Assembly (NCBI GenBank): GCA_049177215.1
Contig: CP185379.1
Location: forward strand, 3,410,001 to 3,474,000
Source: Pollutiaquabacter aromativorans
GTDB taxonomy: Bacteria; Bacteroidota; Bacteroidia; AKYH767-A; 2013-40CM-41-45
Direction: 5' to 3'
DNA length: 64,000 nucleotides
The notes under the pieces are model-generated. The model ran no database searches, was not told the DNA's origin, and saw nothing but the letters and a program-made list of their open reading frames with translations. Below, in pieces: positions 1 through 7,658 of this stretch. Within the stretch, counting starts at the first letter, position 1. Every line of letters begins with the position of its first letter. Position numbers and translations under genes: made by a program.

Positions 1-172
1 GCCTTGGACGTTAAGGTGTAACACTGCGTGGCAGACTAGCCCCGGGCGAACTCGTCACGGACCATGCGGACAACAACGCACTTCGGCATACTTGACGAGT
101 GAGCACGGGTGGAGGCGGTGCGACGGAGCTGACCGGTCCGCTCCTGATTTTTCTAATCGTTATCTTTCCGGA

Positions 173-1759
173 ATGAAATCGATCGACTTTACGCTTTCCT
201 TACTGTTATTGTCTTGTTGGACGTTTGCGCAACCCTTTCATCGTCTGGTTGGCGGCACGACGGGTGACGAGCGCGGGCAGACCGCGCTGATGGGACCGCA
301 TGGTCGCTATCTGCTTAACGGTGCGACAACCTCATTCGGACAGGGCAGCGCCGATGCTATGCTGAGCGCGCTGGATGCTTCCGGTAATATCGTGTGGTCG
401 CGTGTTTATGGAACCGCGGGTTACGATAATTCCGAGTACGCGGTCGTTGCGGCCGATGGAGGGATCGTGTGCACGGGTCGATTGAACATTACGGGCGGGA
501 ATGAAGACGCGTTGGTGTTCAAGACCGACAGTCTGGGTTATCTGCTTTGGGCCAAGGCATATGGAGGGGCATCCGCTGACGGATTCGCCTATGCGGCGGA
601 GGCCGGGAATGGTGACCTCTTGTTCGTCGGCGCGACGCAGAGCGTGCCGGGAACGTTGAACAGCCTTTTCCTGATGCGCACCGATGCCAATGGCGATACG
701 ATTTTTACGAAAGTGTTCGATACGGCATCGCGCGATATCGGCTTGTGTGTTGCGGAAACGGCCGACAGCGGACTGGTTGTCGCCGGTAAGCTCGTGTATA
801 ACAACTGGGCCGGACTTGAACAATCGAACGCCTTGGTGATGAAGACCGACCGGAACGGAAACTTGTTGTGGTCGCGGATGTACGGTGACACGCTGTGGGA
901 AGAGCTCGCTTCCATCGTGCCGTTGGCAGATGGCGGGTTCATCGCGGCGGGGACATCGGTCGGTAACGGTCCGGGGCGTTACGAGTGCTGGCTGTTGCGA
1001 CTCGACAGCATCGGCGACGTGTTGTGGTCGAAAACGTATGGCGGTATCGGTGATGAAGCCGCTTATACCGTCATCGCGGACCCTGATGGCGGTTTTGTGT
1101 TGTCGGGTTATTCCAATTCGCTGGGCTACGGACATCGTACTGCCGGTGACGACGCGATGAATGTGGTGCTCATCAAGACCGATGCGAACGGTGATACCTT
1201 GTGGTGCAGGGCGTATGGCGACGGTTTGCAGGATGAGGCCTATCGCAGCTCGAAGGCCGATGACGGCGGGTACCTGATCTCCGGTTTCACGACGAGTTAC
1301 ACGCCGGCCAACCTGAGCCAGATGCTGCTGATCCATACCGACAGCCTGGGCTGGACCGGTTGTCATGAGCAAGCCATCCAGCCGGTGGTGACCACCGCTA
1401 CCTACGTTCCAACGGACACCAGCATGATCCAGTATTCGGGGATGACGGTGAGCAATCCTGGCTACCTGGAAGCGGCGGCGACGCCGGTTTCGGACGACGC
1501 CTGCCTGATCCTGGCGACGAATGAATTGGACTTGATAACCGGGATCCGTCTTTTTCCGAATCCGGCCGCGGATTTGGTAAATGTTGAGGTGCCAATGGCA
1601 TCGGCTGCCGAAACGGTTGAATTACTGGACCTTTCGGGTCGGCTGTTGCAGCGGGAACGCATTTTCGGTGGCAAGGCCCGCCTAGATCTGAGCGCCTTTT
1701 CGGCCGGATGTTATCTCCTGCGAGCCGGAAGCCTGACGGGTCGGCTGGTTAAAAACTAA
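173..1759 (+). CDS. Secreted repeat protein with type IX sorting domain
   Basis: A 528-residue exported protein of unknown specific role. The start at 173 is chosen because the residues that follow (MKSIDFTLSLLLLSCWTFAQ) form a signal peptide; the in-frame extension back to 92 has no such character. The body (about residues 25-420) is made of roughly 50-residue repeats with the pattern 'K/RTD.nGd.lW.k.YGg...DeA..v....DGG.v..G', which is typical of beta-propeller-like repeats in Bacteroidota surface proteins. The last 75 residues carry a type A sorting domain (LFPNPAADLVNV, then a C-terminal GCYLLRAG and a basic end), so the protein is probably sent across the outer membrane by the type IX system. 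The 172 bases before it show no recognisable gene. The next gene starts 69 bases downstream on the same strand but appears to have its own promoter. Confidence 0.85.
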   Translation: MKSIDFTLSLLLLSCWTFAQPFHRLVGGTTGDERGQTALMGPHGRYLLNGATTSFGQGSADAMLSALDASGNIVWSRVYGTAGYDNSEYAVVAADGGIVCTGRLNITGGNEDALVFKTDSLGYLLWAKAYGGASADGFAYAAEAGNGDLLFVGATQSVPGTLNSLFLMRTDANGDTIFTKVFDTASRDIGLCVAETADSGLVVAGKLVYNNWAGLEQSNALVMKTDRNGNLLWSRMYGDTLWEELASIVPLADGGFIAAGTSVGNGPGRYECWLLRLDSIGDVLWSKTYGGIGDEAAYTVIADPDGGFVLSGYSNSLGYGHRTAGDDAMNVVLIKTDANGDTLWCRAYGDGLQDEAYRSSKADDGGYLISGFTTSYTPANLSQMLLIHTDSLGWTGCHEQAIQPVVTTATYVPTDTSMIQYSGMTVSNPGYLEAAATPVSDDACLILATNELDLITGIRLFPNPAADLVNVEVPMASAAETVELLDLSGRLLQRERIFGGKARLDLSAFSAGCYLLRAGSLTGRLVKN

Positions 1760-1828
1760 TTTTCTATCTTAGACGAAGACAGGGAAGCGGCCGGACCCCT
1801 TGCGCGGGCTCCGGGCCTTTTGAACGTT

Positions 1829-3502
1829 ATGAACCAATCTACTACCAAGACCGACTGGAGCAAGTGTTCCTTGTTCCAGCATTGCAGCCAGGCGGTGATC
1901 GACGAGGTCGTTGCCAAGGCTTCGGCAAAAGTGTATAAGAAGGGCGGAGTCCTGATCGATAAAGGTCAGGTCCCACCCGCATTGTTTGTGATTGAAGACG
2001 GGAAAGTCGGCATCTATATCGAAGACATTCTGCTGGCCGAACTTGGCTCGATGGCCGTGATGGGCGAGAGTTTTCTCGCACACGGCGTGGCGACGGCCAC
2101 GATCGTCGCGGCGAGCGACGTAAAGACGATCGAGATCCCGCGTCAGTTGTTCACCGAACTGGCCGAGCAGCATCCGCAGCTCATCTTCAACATCTTTACG
2201 ATCAACTTCGAGCGACTGCGCAGTTCGAACGACGCGGCTTTGCGCGAGGCGCGGGCACGCGAACAGAAACTGGAAGAACAGGTCAAAGAACGTACACGCG
2301 AATTGAATGCCGCGCTGGAGGAACTGCAGGTCACGAACCAGGAGCTTACGACCACGCGGGACAACCTGATCGAGACGCAGAAGTTCCGCGACCAGTTTCT
2401 CGCGAACATGAGCCACGAGATCCGCACGCCGATGAACGCGATCGTCGGTTTGACGAACCTGCTGATCAATTCACCGCTCAATCCGTTGCAGGAGAAATAC
2501 CTGCACGTCATCAAGAAGAGCGGCGCGAACCTGCTCGTCATCATCAACGACATCCTCGACCTTGCCAAGCTGGAAGCCGGCAAGATGGAACTGGAAGCGG
2601 TTCCGTTCCCGCTCGTCACGGCGATCCAGAACGTCCATACGATTCTCAACCTGAAGGCGGAGGAAAAAGGCATCACGCTGGTCGAGAGCATCGACGCGAA
2701 TGTGCCGTTCTATGTGGTGGGCGACGAAACGCGCATCACCCAGGTGCTGATGAACCTGACGGGTAACGCGATCAAGTTTACCGAGAAGGGAAAAGTGACG
2801 ATCGGCGCCAAGGTCACTGCCGGAACCGACGACGAGCCGGAGATCACGTTCAGCGTACGCGATACCGGTATCGGCATTCCGCCCGACCGGCTCGACAAGA
2901 TCTTCGAGAGTTTCGGACAGGCTTCTTCGGATACGACGCGCAAGTACGGCGGCACCGGACTCGGGCTGACGATCAGCAAGCAGCTCGTGGAGATGCACGG
3001 CGGACAGCTCGAAGTGAAAAGTAAAGTCGGAGAAGGCTCGGTCTTCTTCTTCACGGTCAAATACAAGCGTGCCGAACCGCCATCCGACGCCATCCGCGAG
3101 TCCTCACAAGCCGGTATCGACATGAGCGGCAAGCGGATCCTGCTGGTGGAAGACAACGAGTTCAACCAGATGGTTGCCGTGGACACCTTGCAGGAACTGT
3201 TCCCGGGTATCGTGGTGGAAGTCGCTTCGAATGGGAAAGAAGCCATGCAGATGGCCGCCGACTTCGACTACGGACTGGTGTTCATGGACATTCACTTGCC
3301 GGATTTCGACGGCTTCGAGATCACGCAATACATCCGCAACAAACTCACCGGCCCGCGTCAGGCGGTGCGCATCTGCGCGATGACCGCGAGCGTGACGAAA
3401 GAGAAGATCGACGAGTGTTATGTCGCGGGCATGAACGACTACCTGATGAAGCCCTTCACACACGAAGGATTGAAAGAACGCATCTACCGGGCATTTGCCT
3501 GA
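1829..3502 (+). CDS. Hybrid sensor histidine kinase with cyclic-nucleotide-binding domain
   Basis: A 557-residue soluble hybrid kinase. The order is: a cNMP-binding (CRP-like) fold at about 5-120 (LIDKGQVPPALFVIEDGKVG, GESFLA), a coiled coil at about 130-190, a HisKA domain with the phospho-acceptor His at about 196 in MSHEIRTPMNAIVG, a HATPase domain with N box (MNLTGNAIKF), G1 (DTGIGIPPDRLDKIF) and G2 (GGTGLGLTISKQ), and a C-terminal receiver with acidic pocket VEDNEF, phospho-acceptor Asp at about 487 (MDIHLPDFDG) and the Lys in MKPF. No transmembrane segment is seen, so it is probably a cytoplasmic sensor whose input may be a nucleotide or another ligand in the CRP-like fold. ATG at 1829 is preferred to the TTG at 1820. 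TATCTTAG at 1766-1773 is a possible -7 box. It is orphan: no separate regulator is adjacent. Confidence 0.93.
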   Translation: MNQSTTKTDWSKCSLFQHCSQAVIDEVVAKASAKVYKKGGVLIDKGQVPPALFVIEDGKVGIYIEDILLAELGSMAVMGESFLAHGVATATIVAASDVKTIEIPRQLFTELAEQHPQLIFNIFTINFERLRSSNDAALREARAREQKLEEQVKERTRELNAALEELQVTNQELTTTRDNLIETQKFRDQFLANMSHEIRTPMNAIVGLTNLLINSPLNPLQEKYLHVIKKSGANLLVIINDILDLAKLEAGKMELEAVPFPLVTAIQNVHTILNLKAEEKGITLVESIDANVPFYVVGDETRITQVLMNLTGNAIKFTEKGKVTIGAKVTAGTDDEPEITFSVRDTGIGIPPDRLDKIFESFGQASSDTTRKYGGTGLGLTISKQLVEMHGGQLEVKSKVGEGSVFFFTVKYKRAEPPSDAIRESSQAGIDMSGKRILLVEDNEFNQMVAVDTLQELFPGIVVEVASNGKEAMQMAADFDYGLVFMDIHLPDFDGFEITQYIRNKLTGPRQAVRICAMTASVTKEKIDECYVAGMNDYLMKPFTHEGLKERIYRAFA

Positions 3503-3542
3503 CAAGAGTACGAGCTGAGGTTACACACACACACCACTCAGC

Positions 3543-3575
3543 AAAGCCGGTTCCGAAAGGGGCCGGCCTTTTTTT
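3543..3575 (+). terminator. Rho-independent terminator after the hybrid kinase
   Basis: A 12-bp stem with two G-U pairs closes on a GAAA tetraloop and is followed by seven T. It lies 40 bases after the kinase stop codon and points the same way. Confidence 0.85.
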
Positions 3576-3580
3576 ATAGG

Positions 3581-3762
3581 GACGAGGGGCGAGGGACGAG
3601 GGAATTGAGACGCGAGTTACGAGACCGTGACCGAGGGAAGGGGATGAGATCGACGGCCTTTTCGAGCGATGGGACTGTTGGGCGGAGAGGCGAAAGCGAG
3701 TGAAGAAAGATCTACCTCGCGAATCACCAATCACTAATTACCAGTTACTAATTACCAGTACT
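3581..3762. repeat. Degenerate heptanucleotide repeat tracts
   Basis: Two tracts keep a 7-bp period although the unit drifts. 3581-3643 reads GACGAGG, GGCGAGG, GACGAGG, GAATTGA, GACGCGA, GTTACGA and so on. 3721-3762 reads GAATCAC, CAATCAC, TAATTAC, CAGTTAC, TAATTAC, CAGTACT. They fill the 388-base gap between the kinase and the convergent fibronectin-domain gene. Similar 7-bp tracts occur at 36792-37054, 38345-38407 and 57124-57186. Confidence 0.75.
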
Positions 3763-3812
3763 CACTTCATTGAACCGTTGGTCCATTCCGGTTTTCGCAA
3801 CTACTACACCTT

Positions 3813-3850
3813 AAAAAAAATTCCGGGCCCCGATCGACTCGGAACCCGGA
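3813..3850 (-). terminator. Rho-independent terminator for the fibronectin-domain gene
   Basis: On the reverse strand, a stem of CCGGG.tCCGA pairs with TCGG..CCCGG and is followed by AA and eight T. It lies 40 bases past the stop codon at 3891. Confidence 0.8.
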
Positions 3851-3890
3851 ACGTGAAACCCGGAACAGCAAACGTGTTCCGCGTAAGTTA

Positions 3891-6020
3891 TCAGTTAACG
3901 ATCAACCGCTTGCCGCGGAGTTCGCGGTTGTCGGCGATGAGGGTGACGAAGTAAACGCCGGGGCTCAGTCCTGCCAGGTCGAGCTGGAGTTGGTTGTTGC
4001 CGGACTCAACCGGGAAGTTCCGTGTGATGACGGTATTGCCGAGCAGGTCGGTTACCCGGACGGTCTGTGTACCTGCCGTTGTTGCTTCAACATTCAGGTT
4101 GACGTTGCGCGTAGCGGGGTTGGGGTACAACTGCCAGTCGCTTGCAACAACCGTTTCCGGATTCGCGAGACGAACCGGCGCGGTGGTAAAGACATCGGAA
4201 GCCGAGTAGATCGAAACGGTCACGCCCGAGCAGATGGAACGCACCTGCCACTGGTAATCGGTGCTGGTCGAGAGACCCGTCAGCGTGGTGCTGGTCACAC
4301 CACCGGCGCCGGTGATCTTCTTCCAGCGGTAATTGGTGGTGCCGTTCACCGAATAGCGTATCATGAAACTGTCGGCTTGTACCAGCGGCGTCCAGGAGAT
4401 ATCGGCCGTCGTACCGGTGACGTTGCTGTGTCCGAGTCCGTAAGGCGTCACACAGGAAACAGGTCCGTTGAGTGTGGTAAAGGTCACCTGCGGACGACAG
4501 TAACCCGAGCTAACGCCGTTGCAGATCGAACTGACTCGGACCTGATAGGTCGTGTTGGGCAGCAGGTTCGATATCGTCTGCGAATTGGGTCCACTGCCGT
4601 CGTGTTCGATATAGCTGTAGTTGGTGGTACCGTCGATCGAGTAGCGGATGCGGAACGTATCGGCTACGGTCAGCGGATCCCAGCTTACTACCGCGGAGCC
4701 GGTCGTGATCGATCCGACGCTGACGTTGAAGGGGCGACCGCAGTTGATCGTCTGGTTCAGCGTGGTGAAGTTGGACTGGCTGCAATAACCGTAGCTGACG
4801 CCGCCACAGATCGAGCTCACCTGGTAATAGTACGTCGTATTCGGGTTCAGGCCGGTGAGGCTGACGGAGGTGTCTCCGGTAGCGCCATCGAGGTCGATGT
4901 AATTATAATTCAACGCGCCGAACTCGCGGTAGCGCACCCGGAACGTATCCGCCAGGATGAGCGAAGACCAACTGATGACCGCGCTGGTGGCCGTGATGCT
5001 GCCGGCGCTGGCGCCGAGCGGAGCAACGCAGGATACAGGATTGCTCAGGGTCGTGAAATATTCTTTCGGACAATAGCCGCTGCTCACGCCATTGCAGATG
5101 GAACTGACCTGAACTTCGTAGTCGGTTCCGGGATAGAGGTTGTCAAGCAACTCGGAATTCCCGAGACCTCCGTCGTGGTTGATGTACGAGAAGTGACTGC
5201 CGCCGACAGGACGATAGCGGATCCGGAACGTGTCGGCTGCCAGGAAGGGTGACCATTCGATCGTCGCGTCGATGTTGTTCACGGACGTAATCGCGAGGCC
5301 GAACGGACGCACGCAGTTGACGATGGCTACATCGGTGATGAAATAATCGATGATGCTGTAGGTGCTGGGATAACCATTGCAACGTGTCGCGATCTCGTAG
5401 CTATATAAGGTGCCGGGTTGCAGGTTGCTGAGGGGCGCGGAAGTGAGTCCACCGCTGCCTTGTACATCAAGGTATTGATAGGTCGTCGCGCCGACTGGCT
5501 GGTAACGGATGCGGAACGTATCGGCTACGGTCGGATCCGTCCAGTTGATATCGATGGTGGTGGCGGTGACGTTCGAGGTAGAAACACCGGAAGGAACCGG
5601 GCAGCTATTCGGGTCGGCAACCACGAAGCCGTAGTCGAGCATGTTATCGACCGGCTGCTGGCCAAACCAGGGATCCCAGGGCGTGTAGGTCACGACGTGG
5701 ATCTCATACCAGCCGAGCGGAGCGTTGGCCGGAATGGAGAAATTGGTGAACAGGGAGTCGGAATAGCCGCCGAAACCGTCGGGATACACCTGGGTTTCGT
5801 CGAAGTAGTCGGTGAAGATCTGATATGCACCCTGCTGGAGGTAGATATCGACGTTGGATTGAGGCGGTGAGCCCGAGTTCATCACACCGGTGGCCAGTGT
5901 GATCGTGGTGGTAAGCGACTGACCAGGGTTGGCGGAGGCGGGCGAGATCGTACTGACCTGCGCCCTGACCGAGAAGCCGATGGTTAGCGCGAAAAGGAGG
6001 AAGGGTAAAATTTTTTTCAT
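3891..6020 (-). CDS. Fibronectin type III repeat protein with type IX sorting domain
   Basis: A 709-residue secreted protein, probably a surface adhesin or enzyme-free scaffold. An N-terminal signal peptide (MKKILPFLLFALTIGFSVRA) is followed by a unique domain at about 20-135. Five fibronectin type III modules of about 95 residues come next, each opening with a Cys (CPVPSGVS, CVRPFGLA, CVAPLGAS, CGRPFNVS, CVTPYGLG) and containing 'ADTFRIRY.pvG' and 'L.pgT.Y...v.siC.G'. The regularly placed Cys pairs suggest a disulphide in each module. The last 80 residues form the sorting domain (WQLYPNPATRNV, then LSPGVYFVTL). It converges with the hybrid kinase gene. Confidence 0.88.
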   Translation of the reverse strand: MKKILPFLLFALTIGFSVRAQVSTISPASANPGQSLTTTITLATGVMNSGSPPQSNVDIYLQQGAYQIFTDYFDETQVYPDGFGGYSDSLFTNFSIPANAPLGWYEIHVVTYTPWDPWFGQQPVDNMLDYGFVVADPNSCPVPSGVSTSNVTATTIDINWTDPTVADTFRIRYQPVGATTYQYLDVQGSGGLTSAPLSNLQPGTLYSYEIATRCNGYPSTYSIIDYFITDVAIVNCVRPFGLAITSVNNIDATIEWSPFLAADTFRIRYRPVGGSHFSYINHDGGLGNSELLDNLYPGTDYEVQVSSICNGVSSGYCPKEYFTTLSNPVSCVAPLGASAGSITATSAVISWSSLILADTFRVRYREFGALNYNYIDLDGATGDTSVSLTGLNPNTTYYYQVSSICGGVSYGYCSQSNFTTLNQTINCGRPFNVSVGSITTGSAVVSWDPLTVADTFRIRYSIDGTTNYSYIEHDGSGPNSQTISNLLPNTTYQVRVSSICNGVSSGYCRPQVTFTTLNGPVSCVTPYGLGHSNVTGTTADISWTPLVQADSFMIRYSVNGTTNYRWKKITGAGGVTSTTLTGLSTSTDYQWQVRSICSGVTVSIYSASDVFTTAPVRLANPETVVASDWQLYPNPATRNVNLNVEATTAGTQTVRVTDLLGNTVITRNFPVESGNNQLQLDLAGLSPGVYFVTLIADNRELRGKRLIVN

Positions 6021-6101
6021 GGGCGGAGCGAATAATCTATTCGTGTACGAGATCGGATGGAAAGGGTTGCCTTTATAAAGGCGGATAATTTGAAGAATAA
6101 C

Positions 6102-6948
6102 TTACTGCCGGAGGAATTGACGATAAGCGTGACCTTCCGGGGTTTCCACGATCAGCCAATAGCTGCCCGTGCTCCAGTCGCCGGTGTTGATCACCGTTTT
6201 TCCGGACTCTTCGATCCGTCTGCGCAGCATTTCCCGTCCCTGCATATCGCGTACGACCAGGTTGCCCGAGACCGATGGTCCGTCGATCGTTACGGTCAGC
6301 AGGTTGCTGGTCGGGTTCGGATACAGGGAGACCGCGGGCAATTTCGCAGCCGAAGGATCAAGTCCGTTCAGCAGGAAGTCGAAGCCGAAATCCTGCCAGG
6401 TGGAACTGGTGAGGCTGCCGACTCGTATCGGTGAGGTTCGGCGATACCAGTTTTTGTCCGGTGTTGTTGGTGCCGTATGTGCCGAACACCTGGTTGGCTG
6501 AAGCGGACATTTGCGTGTGAACGACCAGGTTCTGTGAAGGATCGTACGCGAACGGATTGGTCAATTCGATGGCGAACCAATCACCGGTCGTTCCGGGTGC
6601 GATGACGTAGGAAGGGGATGTCAGCACGGTTGTTAAGCCGGTGAAAAAGTTGTCGGTGTTTGGAAACGCGATCGCAGTGGTCTGCAGCAGGCGCACTTCG
6701 AAATCGGTGAGTGTATTACCCGTAGCCTGGCCTGTGCTGCCGTAGCGGAAATAGATCCGCTGAATGGTTCCGGCCGGAGGGTTTCCAAGATCCGACGGCA
6801 GAAAAATCATCTGGCTTCTGCTTGCATAGGAAGTGTTGCCGAGCAGGAAGGTGCTGTTGCTGGTACCCAAACCTTTGAAGTACTGCGGTTGTGCGAATAC
6901 GGTCAGGGTAGCTATCGTGCAAAGGGACAGGAGTAGGAATTTGCGCAT
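6102..6948 (-). pseudogene. Frameshifted secreted protein with type IX sorting domain
   Basis: Two reverse-strand reading frames join into one protein if a single base is removed near 6420. The first part (from 6948) has a signal peptide (MRKFLLLSLCTIATLTVFAQ) and a jelly-roll-like domain ending near LVSPNLTDTS. Its frame then runs into 30 foreign residues and a stop at 6358. The other frame continues sensibly with SLTSSTWQDFGFDFLLNGLD and leads into the sorting domain (VSLYPNPTSNLLTV, then TGSYWLIVETPEG) ending at 6102. Intact length would be about 282 residues. It is either a true frameshift that removes the secretion signal or a sequencing error; the read-through protein looks otherwise undamaged. 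Confidence 0.8.
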
Positions 6949-7030
6949 GCGAAGGAGCTTTTCTCAAAGCTACTCAGGATGTGTATCCCTCAGTCCGGTT
7001 GATGCCCGTAATTTTCCACCGGTACGCATG

Positions 7031-7059
7031 AAAAAAGGGGCGAAATTTTCGCCCCTTTT
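7031..7059 (-). terminator. Rho-independent terminator after the DUF1761 gene
   Basis: The palindrome GGGGCGAAATTTTCGCCCC is flanked by runs of A and T on the two sides. Read on the reverse strand it is followed by six T, 22 bases past the stop codon at 7081. Confidence 0.85.
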
Positions 7060-7080
7060 CCGATAACAAGCTGTGGGTGT

Positions 7081-7581
7081 TTAGAAGTTCGCACAGACAA
7101 TGCCGCCCATGAGCGCGAGGGTGAGGATCCAGTAACCGGTATGGATCCAGATGTATTTCCAGCTCCGGCGTTCGAAGAGCGCGTTGATCGCGATGATCGG
7201 AAACGCGTAGAAGATGCCCGACAGGGTGCCGTGGAAGGCGCCGTGCTTGAAGGTCCGGAAATTCTGACCGTACTGATCCATGAAGTTCTTGAGCCAAAGC
7301 GAGATCTCGGAGTTCGGATCTTTCATGCCGGGATCATCTGCCAGGATGGAGAGGATATGCGATTGATGGATCACAACCGAAATGAGAATGAGGGAGAGGA
7401 ACAAACTGAACACATAGGCCAGACTGAGGATGAGGGCCATGTTCGAGCTCTTGATCTTTTCCTCGCTGACGCCGGCTTCCCGCATCCAGACGTTACCGAA
7501 TGTTTTGGGACCGTACCAGATAAATCCTGTGATCAACGGAATGAGCGCGCTGATGAAAATGTACTGCCAGTGTGATTCCAT
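7081..7581 (-). CDS. DUF1761 family membrane protein
   Basis: A 166-residue integral membrane protein with four predicted helices: about 7-25 (ISALIPLITGFIWYGP), 50-75, 118-138 and 143-163. The first helix carries the 'FIWYGPKTFGNVWM' signature of the DUF1761 family, whose function is unknown. Length matches the family. It is a single gene with its own terminator downstream, and lies 77 bases after the stop codon of hrpB on the same strand, so it may be co-transcribed with it. Confidence 0.85.
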   Translation of the reverse strand: MESHWQYIFISALIPLITGFIWYGPKTFGNVWMREAGVSEEKIKSSNMALILSLAYVFSLFLSLILISVVIHQSHILSILADDPGMKDPNSEISLWLKNFMDQYGQNFRTFKHGAFHGTLSGIFYAFPIIAINALFERRSWKYIWIHTGYWILTLALMGGIVCANF

Positions 7582-7658
7582 AGTGGGGAGGGTTTAGGGT
7601 TTGGGCAGTCAAGTAACGAATCCCCTGCACAGTCTCCAAATCAGGAACGGGATGACTG

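Noticed and set aside
1..172. Tail of a gene at the left edge
   Set aside because: No frame there shows protein-like character or a clear stop in context, so nothing is annotated.
332..1372. A 346-codon frame antisense to the first sorting-domain gene
   Set aside because: Same reason: shadow of a strongly biased coding strand.
3990..5252. A 420-codon frame antisense to the fibronectin-domain gene
   Set aside because: Shadow of the repeat-rich GC-rich gene on the other strand; no recognised domain or signal.
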